From: Archilochus colubris
Lineage: Eukaryota; Chordata; Aves; Apodiformes; Trochilidae
DNA length: 64,000 nucleotides
Reading direction: 5' to 3'
Assembly (NCBI GenBank): GCA_023079485.1
Contig: CM041104.1
Coordinates: 1,861,676 to 1,925,675, forward strand
Part shown: positions 18,011 to 30,600 of the stretch, piece by piece
How positions within the stretch are numbered: the first letter of the stretch is position 1
Layout: the number at the start of each line of letters is the position of its first letter
Position numbers and translations under genes: made by a program
Notes under the pieces: model-generated
Databases searched by the model: none
What the model was told of the DNA's origin: nothing
The model's input: only the letters and a program-made list of their open reading frames with translations

Positions 18011-20008
18011 TGTCATATTTGCTTTGGCATATTTCACAGCTTTCTTCAGTCCCCCCTGTCAGAATCCCATTTAGGAGGGCAGAGAAACCATCATGTGAGG
18101 AGGTGCTGGAGGCACCCGGGTGTTGGTGGTGTCAGTGTTAGCAGAAGCTGAGCCATCCCAGCAGGACCTGGATGGGCAGGAGGGCATTCCCACCCCAGGC
18201 AGCTTCTCCCATTACCAGAGGAAAATTTTAATGTTCAGATTCCTGATTGAACCTGGGAACATGGCCAGGGCACCCAGCTCCAGAGGGACTGGTGGTGCTG
18301 GGCTGTGTGGGAGGGCTGTGCTGGGACACCAGGCTGGAGGAGGGATGGCAGCCTTGTCCTGGTGTGCCCCACGTCATGGTGTGACACTTCCTCTTCCCGT
18401 GCCGGATATTGCAGTCTGCAACAGGCATTGGTGAGGCCACTGACCCCGGGAATGTCACCCTCACCCAGCCCTGCTCAGCAGCACTTCTGAGGAGGAGGTA
18501 AGGGCCCTGGGGACAGCCGGCTGGGAACCAGGGGTCACCACACCACCAGGGTGGTCACCACACCACCAGGGTCCCTGTCCTAGCTCTGGGGCTGTGCAGC
18601 TGCTGACGGTGTCCCCAGGGGCTGTGGGGATGGGGACAGGTCTGTGGGCACCAGGCTCTGCCAGCTGCAACAGCCACAACTCTGTGGTGTGAGGGACCCC
18701 AGGAGAGGGCACCTCTGGGTTCTGGGTCAGGGGGGTCCTTCAGCTCCCCAGCTATGACTGACAGCAAAAAGCTTCATGAAATATTCACCTGTACCCTGGA
18801 TGAACCCAGAGCCCATGTCCCCTGGCTCTGGGCTAAATGGAGTTGCTGGTGCTGGCCACACAGCCACGGGCCACCTTGTGTGGGCTGCAACTTCGTAACC
18901 CCCCTGGCTCCATAGGAACCTGAACCACCCTGGCAGACCCCTGCTCCTTCCCTCCATCACAGAAATACCCATGGCTGCTGCAGGAGGGCAAAATGCTAAG
19001 TGACAGGGACTGGTGGCTCCTGGCAGGGAGACTCTCAGAAGCTTTTGGGGTCCCCCTCAGCCTGTGAGGTGAAGATCCAGCATTTTGTGGCCACTTCCTG
19101 CTCGGTAGCACATGTTTCCGCAGCCTCTGGTATCTTGTTCCTGCTGCCCTTCAAGAAGAGGTGACAGCTCGGTTGCTTTTTGGAAGGTCAGGGCTGCAGG
19201 GCAGAGCAGCCACTGCTGCCACCACTGTTGCTCCTGTCTGCTCCTCCACAATCTCTTGGCTCTGCTCATTGCTCAGACCACCCAGAGCAGCAGCTCTTCT
19301 GGCAGGGGCACCTCCTGTGGCTCAGCTTTGGGTACCATGGCCACCAGGTACCTCTGTGCTACAGAAAATGGTTCATGTGGAGAAACAAAGCTGCTGCTGA
19401 CCCCATGGCCCCAGATCAGCACTTGGGAGGACTTGGGGAAGCACATGGTGCTCCTCTGTGGACAGGAGGGGTTTTCTCTCCTTCAGCTTCCCCAGCACAG
19501 AGGGGATCCCCTCCTGGTCTCCCCCCAAGCCTCCTGCAGTTCCTTCTGCCCCTGGGATGGAGATTGTCCCTGCATCCCTGCTCCTTGCTGTAGCCTTGGC
19601 CCATGGGAGCCAGGGCCTGAGAGGCTGAGCACTTCATGAGCTCCCTGAAGACAAGAAAACCCTTTTCCTTCTGATTTTAGGTTTACATCAATGCTTTTAG
19701 GTGTAGAACAGAAACATCACTTAAGCAGGGGTGTTTAAGAAAGGCTCCTGCACACAGATGGCAGTTGGTGCCCTCTGCTCCTTCCTCGGGTGGTATCTTG
19801 GTGCCCTTGAGGCTGCAGAAGCCGGGGGTTGGTGGTGGGGTCAGTGCAGCCCCCAGCAGGGGTTGGGGCAGAGCACAGCAGTGGAGCCACCGAGGGCTTT
19901 GAGAAGACAGAGAGGAGTGGTCAGCTCCAGGTGCCTGTGGGGTTGGTGAGAACCCAGAGGGTGTCCCAGGGGGTCACTGCCTCTGTCCCCGGGGACATCC
20001 GGCTGCAG
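18011..20008. other. Upstream region of the sialyltransferase gene
   Basis: No coding exon can be supported. A stretch at about 18415-18497 has splice-like borders (ttgcag before, gtaagg after) and might be a non-coding first exon of the gene at 20021. A 20-base tandem duplication (caccacaccaccagggtggt-like) is at 18534-18573. A second splice acceptor (ctgcag) lies at 20003-20008, just before the start codon. Confidence 0.4.
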
Positions 20009-20013
20009 GTGGC

Positions 20014-20109
20014 ATGAAGAATGCAGAGGTGGCAGAGGCGGCTGCGGGCGGGGCTGGCCCTGTGCCTGCTGCTGCTCCTCTGGCGATGTCTCCGAGCCCC
20101 CAGGGATAG
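20014..20109 (+). promoter_or_regulatory. Overlapping upstream open frame at the sialyltransferase start
   Basis: An ATG at 20014, 7 bases before the chosen start and in another frame, opens 31 codons that end at TAG 20107-20109 inside the signal-anchor coding region. The chosen ATG at 20021 has A at -3; the upstream one has G at -3. If the transcript begins upstream of 20014, scanning ribosomes meet the out-of-frame ATG first, which would lower output of the enzyme. Confidence 0.5.
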
Positions 20110-22146
20110 CCCCGGGCCCACCCTTTGGGCTCCCTCCCGCTGCCCCACCCGTGCCAGCGGCTCCGCCTGGTTCAACGCCCGCTTCGACCCGGCCGTGGGG
20201 CCTCTGCTGACGGGTGCAGGCCAGGAGTTCCCCCCTGATGTGGTTCGCTGGTGGATGGTGAGTGGGGACATTTCTGGGCTCCCTGAGGCTGTCTATGGTG
20301 GGGCAGGGCCGGGGCCAGGTTGCAGGGGTGTGCTGTGGGACGAAGGGGGTGCAGCCCCCCCCCAACTCTCTGGGCTGTCCACCCCCCCCTTTCCTAGTGT
20401 CTCATTGGGCTCCCACTGCTGGGAGGATGGGGGCTCCATCCCTTTGGGGTGCTGGTGAGGAGGAGGATGTCCCTGATGCTGTCTTTGCCCTTGCTCCCCC
20501 AGACCCTGCAGGGGCGCCCCAGAGGTCTCCAGCTCCAGGCCATAATCCAGCAGCTCTTCACTGTCCTCCCGGCCCCAAACAACAGCTCCTGGGAGCCCTC
20601 TGGCTGCAGAACGTGTGCGGTGGTGGGGAACTCAGGGAAGCTCCAAGGTTCTGGCCACGGGCTGTGGATCGACACCCACGACTGGGTGCTGCGGTGGGTG
20701 ACTGAAGTGTTTGGGTCATCCCTGTGTCCCCTGGTGTGCCCCAGCTCCAACCACTTTGTGAAACTCACCCACAAAAGCCCTGCCATGGCCTGGGGGGAGT
20801 CCTGCTCCCTGGAGCCCTCAGCCCCAGGGCACACACTAACCCTGTGTCACCCATGTCCCCCCTCTGCTGCTGGCCAGGGTGAGCTGTGGTGTCCCTGCCC
20901 AGCAGGGCCAGTGCATCCTGCACCTTCATGTACCTTCCCCTTGTGCCTTAGGATGAACAGAGCAAAGATCACTGGCTTTGAGCTGGATGTTGGCAGGAAA
21001 ACAACCCATCACTTCATGTACCCAGAGAGTGCAGTGAACCTCAGGCCTGGTGTCCACCTGGTCCTTGTCCCCTTCAAGCCACTGGACCTGCAGTGGGTCA
21101 CCAGCGCCTTCTCCACCGGAAAGCTCACACAGTGCGTTGGCTCCAGGGGACAGTGGCCCTTGTGCTGGAGACCCTGGGGGTGCCATGGGGACCCTGGTGC
21201 CTCACCATAATCCTGATGGGACAAAAGGCCCCTGAGGGAGGGTTCTGGCACCCCCTTGGTAGGTTTGGGGAACCCCATCCTGTAGCCCCCAGAGGTGGGA
21301 TGGTGGCTGTCCCCACTGTGGGGCCGTGGGCTTGATGTGTCCCTTCCCAGAGCCAGGCATGGGAATGCTGCTGGGCAAGCCCAAGAGCTGGGAATGACAT
21401 GGGGCTGGGTGCTGGTGGGCACAGCCACCCTCACCAAGAGAGCCCAGCAGCAGGAGTGCCCCACGCTCACTGCTCTCCTCTGGCTTCTGCAGCACATACG
21501 TGAGGGTGAAGCAGTTCATCAGAGCTGACAGGAACAAGGTAAGGGCTGCAGCTCCTCCAGGCAGAGCTCTAGGGGGAGGTGGGCAGAGATGGCAAGTGGG
21601 AGTAAATGGCTGCACTGGTGGCAGGAGCCAGCTGTCCCCTTGGCAGCTGATGGCTCCTCCTCTCCTGCTCAGGTGCTGATCCTGAGCCCAGCTTTCCTCA
21701 AGTACATCCATGACAATTGGACTCAGCGGCACGGGCGCTACCCCTCCACCGGCTTCACTGCCCTGCTTTTCGCCCTGCACACCTGCCAGAGGGTGAGTGT
21801 GGCCCATGGGACACCCCTGGGGCCATCTTACCCCTGTGGCCATCTCACTCTGTGGCCATCTCACCCCCTGGCCATCTCATCCCTGTGGCCATCCCACCCC
21901 TGTGGCCATCTCGCCCCCTGGCCATCTCAGAGCTGCGCAGCTGCTCTGCAGCAATGGGCATGGCTGATGTCTGCACAGGTCTCTGTGTTTGGCTTTGGAG
22001 CAGACAGTGAAGGGAACTGGCACCACTACTGGGAGAAAAACCGCTGGGCTGGAGCCTTTCGCAGGACGAGGGTCCACGACGCCGATGTTGAATTCAGTCT
22101 CATCCAGAGGCTGGCAGCAGAAGGAAGGATTATATTCTACAAATGA
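20021..22146 (+). CDS. ST3GAL1/ST3GAL2-type beta-galactoside alpha-2,3-sialyltransferase (GT29)
   Basis: Six exons: 20021-20257, 20503-20693, 20952-21131, 21493-21538, 21673-21792, 21979-22146. They join in phase into 313 codons plus stop. By family the enzyme moves sialic acid from CMP-Neu5Ac to the 3-OH of galactose in Gal-beta-1,3-GalNAc O-glycans, in the Golgi lumen. Visible features: a short basic cytosolic tail and a type II signal anchor (GLALCLLLLLWRCL, residues 11-24); the stem motif AWFNARFD and WW; sialylmotif L (CRTCAVVGNSG...DTHDWVLRMNRA); sialylmotif S (GRYPSTG...LHTC); motif III (HHYWEKN) and motif VS (HDADVE). The paired motif L/S cysteines and the VS histidine and glutamate are present, so an active enzyme is expected. 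One N-glycosylation site cluster (NNSS) precedes motif L. The stem keeps only one of the three cysteines I recall in ST3GAL1. It equally resembles ST3GAL1 and ST3GAL2 and may be the ST3GAL8-type lineage reported outside mammals; I cannot decide from sequence alone. Confidence 0.93.
21820..21930 (+). repeat. VNTR of 17-20 base units (GGCCATCTCACCCC)
   Basis: Six or seven imperfect copies of tggccatctcaccccctg-like units in the fifth intron of the sialyltransferase gene, between exons 5 and 6. It is likely length-variable and has no effect on the coding frame. Confidence 0.85.
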
Positions 22147-22640
22147 TGCATCTCTAAAAAACTGAAGCCAGACTCTTGGCACAGGCACTGACTGTTGGCT
22201 TCTTTATCTTGCTTCTCCTCCCAGCACTGCCCTGTGCCCAGGCTCACAGCCCTGTCCAGCCCTGGCAGTGGGTGCCAGGAGGTGACAGTTCTGTGGCACA
22301 AGGGATGTGGGATTTGGCTGGACACAGGGTGAGTCCTGCTCTGTGCACACCAGCTGGGAGAGAGGGAGGGGAGACCGTGGAGCTGGAGGGGGGCATGAAG
22401 CCCATGTGCTGGTGTGTGTGTCCCTGTGGTGGCCACGAAGCCACTGTGTGACAGCAGTGCTGGTGACAGCAGATGCGCAGACTTGGCTGTCAGCAGGATG
22501 GAGCTGACACTTCCACCCAGTCATGGCTTCAGGGGAGGGTCATAGCTGTTCTTTGGGAAGGGGGGAGTGTTCCTTTCCCATCTATTTATATAAATAAGGA
22601 AACATTTTTACAATTTCATCTAAGAGTAATAAAGGAAAAA
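22147..22640 (+). terminator. 3' untranslated region and poly(A) signal of the sialyltransferase gene
   Basis: AATAAA at 22628-22633, followed closely by an A-rich stretch, is the best signal downstream of the stop at 22146. It would give a 3' UTR of about 0.5 kb. The signal lies about 2 kb before the 3' end of the convergent ERGIC3 gene. Confidence 0.55.
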
Positions 22641-24020
22641 AAAATCACACATAAAATCAAGAATCAAGTACAGCTGAAATGACCGTATGTTGAATAGAGT
22701 TTTAAAGCACAATGACTCTACCATTCACATTTCCTTTACTCTGAGCCCTCACTGCTCTGCACAAGCACCATCTCGTTCAGCCCCTCCCTGCAGAACACAG
22801 GTGCAGAGCCCAAGTTGCCCACAGGAGGTTTCTCCTCCAGAGCAGGGCTGCAGGATGCCTTTTCCTACCTGCAGTCACAAACCCCTGTGGATCAGACTCA
22901 GCTTTTCCATGCCTGTTACTCACTTGGTCTTTCAGTCCATTAAAATAACCAGACTTCTCCTACTCACAAGCTCCATTTTATCACAGAACCTGGTAATTAC
23001 TGGAGCTGACTACGAGCTTCATTGAATTTCCACCTCTCCAGCTGGAATTTCAGTTTCTCTGTGTGCTTCTGTTCTGTTCTTCTGCTCTGTAATGTCCAGG
23101 TTCCTACACTGAGCTTTGCACAACCGTCTCTCTGTTTTCTGGAGGTCCCAAGCAGTGTCTCTGTGATGCTCTCTCCTGCTCCTCCCAGGTTCATAAGCAG
23201 TTGGCTTCCTCATCAAAACCCAGCAATGAGCTGAGAGCTGGTTAACTCTGGGTTAATCTCTTGCTGCATTTGTTCCACTCATCTTCCCCCTCATGGTTTC
23301 AGATTTAGTTACAGAGCTGTGTGCTCTGCTGAGCAAGAGGAGAGTCAGGTCACTTTTTGTTCCTGATATAACATAGAGATCCACATCCTATTCCTCACAC
23401 TGCAGTAGTACTGCACAACACTGACCTGATGGATTTATTACAGAGCTCTAGTTCAAATGTATTTATTTTTTTTACAAACCTTTTTTTCCACAATTCTAGC
23501 CTGGAGATTGATTAATCTCCTTACCCTCACCTCAAATTGCTTCTCTCCACAGTTGAAAAAAAAACAAACCCAAATAAAACACAGGGTTTTGTACTCTGTG
23601 GTTTGTAGATAAATTAAACTATTTAAAAAAACCACCACCACCAAACAAAACCTACTTTCAGATGACTTATGAAATAACTTTCTCTGTTCCTATCACACTC
23701 ACTGTGCACTGCTGGACCAATTGCTTGGACCAAGTTTCAAGTCATTAAGAAAGCAAATCCAGAACTGAGATTTAAGAGTAATGAGGTTGTTTTGCCTCAA
23801 AATGAAGCAGGACTCAAAAACATCTTCTTTTTCCATATTCTTTTCAGATTTCTCCCAGCAGCCCCATACCAAGCACAAAAAGAAACAAGACCCCATTATC
23901 ATCAGGGTATTTACATACTTTGCCACAAAGCAGGTGTGTTTTAATTTCCACTTCCAGTACCAGGATTAGTTCAAATAATTTAATTATTCTTCCAAATGCT
24001 TTACCAAAACACACAGAGGA
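22641..24020. other. Intergenic region between two convergent genes
   Basis: AT-richer sequence between the sialyltransferase (plus) and ERGIC3 (minus). It contains A- and T-homopolymer runs near 23462-23475 and 23560-23650. No exon, RNA gene or full repeat element was recognised. Confidence 0.45.
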
Positions 24021-24608
24021 TGGACTTTATTTCAAAATACAAACAGGGGGGAAGTGAAAAAACACAATCCAATTTAAAAATCAATTAAAACTCTAAACAC
24101 TTTTTGCTGAAACATCAACTTGCATCTTTTGTAAGAGGAGAATGAGGAGCAGCTGCCGGGCAGCCAGCACCCCCCCAGAGGTCTGGCCACACTCAGAAAC
24201 GTTTTTAAGAAAGTTAAAAAAGCTAAAAAGCTTCTTTGATGGCAACTTCAGTCCCTTCCAGGTCTCCTGACAGTACCACACACTATTTCTGGAAGCAAAT
24301 AGAATGCAGTAGCTCCAGCATCTCTTTCAGGGAGGGGGCAGGACTGATGAGCAGGGACTGACACAGAAGGGTTTCAGAGCAGGGGCTGCACAGAGCAGCA
24401 AGGTGCCAGCAGCTCCCCCCACCAGTTAATAGAGAGTGATGGGCAGTCAGAGTAAGGAGGGGTCAGGGCCACCTGGTGATTCCAAACATCTTCTCCTGTG
24501 CACTCAGAATATCACTTGTGTTTCAACAAACCTGTTCAGTTCTCCTCAGGTTTTTTGTTGTTTTTTTGTTTTTCTGGGGGGAGTGGAGGGGTTTGAGGTT
24601 GTTGCTTT
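24021..24608 (-). terminator. ERGIC3: ERGIC3 3' untranslated region
   Basis: Read on the minus strand, the sequence after the ERGIC3 stop runs about 580 bases to an AATAAA signal, seen as tttatt within ggactttatttc near 24027 on the plus strand. This is the first canonical signal downstream of the stop. The exact cleavage site is not determined. Confidence 0.55.
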
Positions 24609-27600
24609 TTATGTTGTCTTTCCAAGTTCAATTTTCTTCTGGATGGCACGTGCTGAGTGATAGATCAAGGAGTCAATGAGTCCTGCAACTAAAAGGAAAA
24701 AACAGATGGATCAAGCCAGACATGCCACGAAGAGAGAACAACTCACAGGGAAAAAACCCCACAAATTCTTTTGTCAGAATTCAAGCTCCCCCAGACAGAA
24801 AACAGCTGCTGATGCTTGTCAGTTTTTCATCTTATTAGGACAAACAAGGCCCAGCTTGCAGGTCAAAGGTGATTAACACTTTTCCAGAAAAAGATCTCTT
24901 AAGAGAGCAAAAATGAGACAGGACTGAGTCCCATGTGTTTACTGATGAGTGAGAGGAGCTTGGAGAGGAAGCTGATGGCCAAAGCTTTACACCGTGGCAC
25001 TGCCCTGGCCCAGCTTGCCAAGGACCTGTTTCCCTTTCTCACTTATTTCACAGTAACCTTAAAATTAATTATTTCACAACCTCATTCTAAGAAATCATTA
25101 AGCAATTACTTGGCCCTACACACGGGCAGACATTTCAATACTATATAGAGATCAGCAGCTAAACCAGGAACTGAGTATTGAGTTTATTCTGCAGAACACA
25201 CAATTATTTGCCTTCTGGTCTGAGTAATGCTCCAGATAACAGAGAGTTTGTGGATGTTTGGCCCTGAAATTCTCTTTACTTGTAGAACCAATCTGATGCT
25301 GCAACACAAAGCTGTTACAGACTGACCTGATCTGGTCTCTAAGCCTCAGTGTGGTGTGTGGCAGCCAAGGCCAGAACTGCCTGTCAGAGCTCAGCACTCC
25401 TAGGAGGCACCTGGGGTTGGCATCAATAGTATTTTTTAAAAGCATTTCCCTGAGTCCCCCCCAGCTATGAATACAATGGGATTTATCACAGAACTCACGT
25501 TTAACAGGATGAGGTTAATGGAGCACAGCCTGCAGACCAAGGTTTATGTGACACAGGTACCTGTGTGAGGGTCCAGTCAGGCTTTGCCACAAATGACAAC
25601 TGGCAACTGGAAGGACTGTCCCCCTCCTGACCCCCCCAACACATGGGAGACAACAGGGGAGGGGCAGGGGGGGATGAAATGTTTCCTGGAGCTCTGCATA
25701 GGACTGGGCAACCATCCCAGGAAGAATGCTGTGGGATCAATCCTCAGGTGGTGACACTCTCATCTTTCTCCCCCTCTCTGCACTGGGCAGGATAAGTTCT
25801 GTCCTTTCCTCAAGCAGCCTGAAGGCCTTGAGAAGAGATAAGAGGGGAGGCTGTAAAGCTTCCTTAGCAAGAGAAGAAGTCAAAGCTTGAGAAGAGACAG
25901 TTCCATGGTAAGAGGGAAGTCATTCAGTTTGAGAGGAAGCAGCTGCTGAACAGGAGGAGAGACTGCTAATTAGGAGAGGCAATTAGGGGAAAACACCGAC
26001 CCAAAACTGTTAATTCTGCTCACACAGCAGGGGACAAATCTTGGAAACTACAAGGGAGGTGACCACTCTACAAGCAACAATTGGCTGGGAGTTGAGGAGC
26101 AGCAAGAAATGGAGAGCATAGAAGGAAGAGAGACACTAAACCCTCCCCCCTGTCCTAGGATGGGATCATCACTTCCCTCTTCTCCACCACGAGACCCAAG
26201 TGATGCTGCTGGATCCTCGGGTGGTGATTTTCCTTTTTCTCTCTCTTCTCTTCCTCTATCTTTGGGTGGTGCTTTATTTTCCCTTTTCTTTCTCTTTTCT
26301 CTTCTCTCTCTCTCAGGATTAGGCAAACAGCTATAGGTTTCATGGCTACCAGTTCTGTCTGTGTTCAATTAAACTGTATAGTTGCACCCAAAACTGTGTT
26401 ACCTTTACTTTGTCCTTGTGGGATCCAACAAGAACCTCCAAGTTTCCAGCCTTTGGAATGGAACAAGTGACACAGGTGATAGAGCAGCTGCCTTCTCAGG
26501 TCCAGGGAGAGCTGGGGACCAGAGCTCCAAGATGCCCCTTCACAGCTACACCATCTCCCTGCTTTGCAGCACCCTGGGCTATCAGCTGGAGTGATCCAGG
26601 CTGAGCTATCACACGTGTGGAGCTGAGCAGACATGGATGAGCTGCTCCAGAGCCAGCACCAAGAATGAAGTCCAGACACTCAAATGGCTCTACAAGAACA
26701 GCCTCTCTTTACAGGACCCTGTCTAGCTGTGAGGGCTGCACTGTTCATCCCTTCAGGGCACTCACTGGAGCTCCTGTGTCTGGGGACACCTCTGAGATGG
26801 CCCATGGGGACCTGGAGGGACAGATTTTACTGGCTTTGCTCCCATATAAAGCAACTGTCTGCTTACAGAGCCAACCTGCCAAGGAACCAGCACAGATGCA
26901 TTACTACAGTACCTGACAGACCTTGAAAACAAAATGTTCCAAATGAAATATTGTGACAGGTCTACATCAGAATAAAATGAAATACTTAATAAAATGAAAT
27001 ATAATATGTTTACATCCTCTTGAAAGTCTGCAGTGATGAGGACAATCTGATGCCAGTGCCATGGCTCTGCAGAACATGCTCTATCCCCTCCTGAAGGCTG
27101 AAAGTATCTCTCCCCCGTAAACAGGAATTTATTACAACTTCAGATTCAGATCACAAATGTTTACATTTCAGAAAGAAAAGAGACTGAAAGGTGCAATACC
27201 TGTAAATATGCCTCCAACGATGGCACAAACTCCAGTGAGAAAGTGTGTAAAGGACCTAGGATGAGGAAAACAGTTTGAACAAAACCAGCATGATGCCAGT
27301 ATCAGGAAAGTAACAATTAACTCACCAAATCTACATCATATTTATCACAGTGTTCATTACAGCACAAATGTATACATGCTGTAAATATTAATAGCTGACA
27401 ATTAAATAACCCCTGTTGGCCACAGAATGGAGTTTGTCACAGACTCTTCCTGAGCAGCACTAGAGCAGAATGCTCTCATGGCCTCAATGCCAACCCTAGG
27501 AGGCAAGTACTGAATTTACAAACCTGGAGATTTTACTCATTCCTACCCAAACACACTGGAGAGCAGGCTGCTGTAACACAGACACTAAATCCCCAGGCAC

Positions 27601-30600
27601 ATGTTACTACATTTCAAGGTGTAGATGTTGGCTGCCCCTCATTATGATCCCAAAGACTGCCCAGCTACAACCCCTTCCACTCCCCCACAACTACACACCT
27701 GTGCTTCATGGAGGACCCAGAAAGAAGAAAGAGGTTACACACTGACTACAACATGCAGAAAAACTGTAGTAAGTGCAAAGGGACCAGGCTGGATCAGAGT
27801 GGGTGCTGGTAAGACAGCTGTGCTACAGAAATCTACCCATTAAAAAAAGACATTAAGGAAATTAGTCTGAATCAAAAACCATTCTATCAGACCTCTCTGC
27901 ACCGATTTCCAACTCAGTCCATCTTGATACTGGATTGAAATGCTTCAGGTGTTACCAGAAAAGCCCAAGTCTCTTTAGCCAAGGACATTGAATGAATGGA
28001 CTGAAATGCCTCTTACCTGTGTTTCTCTGTCAGCTTCACCATCATGGGGGAAAGTTCATACAGCACAAACACACCAGGCAGGCCCTGGTCTCCCAGTAGC
28101 CCATTGGCTATCTTCTCATGACGTGTGACTGAGAACTGGTTAGTCCTGACCACCTGGAGGAAACAAACACAGCAAATGAGGTTTTGGTAACTAGAAGCAG
28201 GAAAGGTCCATGTAAGGACTCATTACTACATGAGATCTGAGTGCTGTGAACAGCTGCAAGCTTTAGGGCAGATGAAATACAAACTATGTCTATCTTGCAA
28301 ATGGTTGGATCACTCTGCCACCTCCCTGGAAGACAAACCTGCTCCAACATCTGCACACAGAGTGTGGATGTGCAGCTGCTGTTCTGACTGCAAGGACACG
28401 TGGTAAGTGCCCAGGAGCAGGAGGAGTTGGGGCCAAGAGCCTGAGGCAGTCAGGGTTCCAGGGTTGGGGGTTTGCAGAACTGTGTAGGACAAGGGAGGAA
28501 ACTTCTGACGTAGTTGCATCCACATGTAGGTCAGTCACAGAATAACCTTGGTTGGAAAAGACCTCCCAGATCATTGAGTCCAACCATGACCCAACACTGA
28601 CAAGACCTTAACCAAACCAACCTTACATCTACACAACCCTGAAATCCCTCCAGGGATGGTGACTCCACCACTGCCCTCAGCAGCCTGTTCCTGATAACCC
28701 TTTCAGTCCAGAAACTCTTCCTAACATCCAACCTAAACCTCCCCTGGTGCAACCTGAAGCCATTACCTCTTGTCCTATCACTTGTAACTTCATTGAACAG
28801 TCCTGGCACTGAACAAGCCTCAGAACGACTCTTGGGTTTCACCTCAGAGGAAACTGGTTTGGTGTTGACAGTGAAGTTGGGCATGAGCCACCTCCTGAGG
28901 GGCAGAAGATGCCAAACCAAAACCTGGGGGACATCTCGTAGTGAGGGTTCCCAGGGGTACAGGGTTACAGAATCACACTGGGCAGCACTGGTGGTGAAGT
29001 CTGCACCACAGCAGAGCTGCTCCTTCTGCTGGTGTTTTCTTTGTGGAACAAACCAACATCTTACATAATTTTGCTGGCCTAAGACTGTGGGGTCCAAATA
29101 ATCCCAGAATCAGCCAAGCTGGAAGGGACTCATCAGGATCATCTAGTCCAACTCCTGTCCCTGTGTAGGGCACACAATATCTAACAATACCTAATATCTA
29201 ACCTAAACCTCTTCTGATTCAGCTTCCTACACTTTCCCCAAGTCCTGTCTTTGGTCACAATGGTAACTGGCAGGTCTGATTTGATTTGGTTTTTAAAAAG
29301 AGGTTCTCTGTAGAGCTCTTGAGATCCCCTGGCAGAATGACAGCAACCACAATAAATGCTTCCAAATGAATTGAAGAAGCCACAGCTTTCTGCCCTCTCA
29401 GGCTGGCTTCAGAAGAGAGCAGAAGTTTGTCTCTGTTCCCAGGATCTACATCTTGCTCTGGTATAGCCTTGCTTATTTGTTTATCCTACCTGTCCCAAAA
29501 GAAGGACACATTCTGAAAGGAGGGCTGGAAACCTAACCAGGTTCTTTTGGAAGTCAAAGGAGTTTTTAAATGGTAGATAAGCTGATCTTAGGCTGTTCTA
29601 TAAAGAACATTTTTAGAATGTCCTTTCTGCTTTGACTTCTGAGCATGCACTAGGAGGAATCTGTGATGGAAGATGATGAGAGTGGCATAGTCAGTTTGAT
29701 CGAGGTGGGATGGAGAAGCCTGAAACCTGCTTCATGGCTGCTGTAAGATTACAGATACCACCACAACACAGGCACTGATATTCTTGCTGGGGTGGTTATA
29801 TGAAAAAAGTCAAACAGATCACATTGTTCCACCAGAGATCACCTATGGTCAGTGTCAGAATCAGAGCAGAAGGTCTGAAGGCTTTCATGTGCCAAAGCAA
29901 TAGGGAATAAAAAAGGAAAAAGTTACTTACTTCACCATCTACTTTCATATACACTGTGGGGACCACTTTGACAAAATACTGAAACATCATGGAAGCTGAA
30001 ATCAAAGACAGATATAATTAATAAACTGTAAAGAGCTGAAACATTTCACTGACAGGTTAGGTAGACACAAACTGCTTTTGTTCAACTTGCCAAGGAACAC
30101 CTTTCCGCACAACAGCTACTGGAGGTATTCAAGGACAGTTAAGGTAATGTCTGACATGAATTTTCCCTTTGCCACAGTGAATCTCACTCCTGTTCCAGCC
30201 AAAACGAAACCTATCAGCATTCTGGCCTTGACTAAATGGAAAACTTTATAGAAACCAATTATATTCCCATAGTTTTACCAGTAGCATTCCTTGAAAATCT
30301 TTAGCACCTGAAAACATTTATACTTAACAACATACTGATCTCTAAAAAGTATCCTGTATCAACTTCAGTGAATACTGCTGTTTATTTCTGTAAAGCATGG
30401 TTTCTGTCACAGCAAGAGACAAAAAGGAAGATCTGCATCAGTGAAGAAAAAAGAACAACTCCTGGTGCTGCCTCAGAGCAGCCTCTTCTGTTCTCTTAAG
30501 GCTAATGGGAGCAGGAGTTGCTTGGAATTCTGTGGAACTCCCCAGAGAAGATTATTCATCCATTTCTGCAGGAGTAGGAACTCTCCTATACAATATCTTT

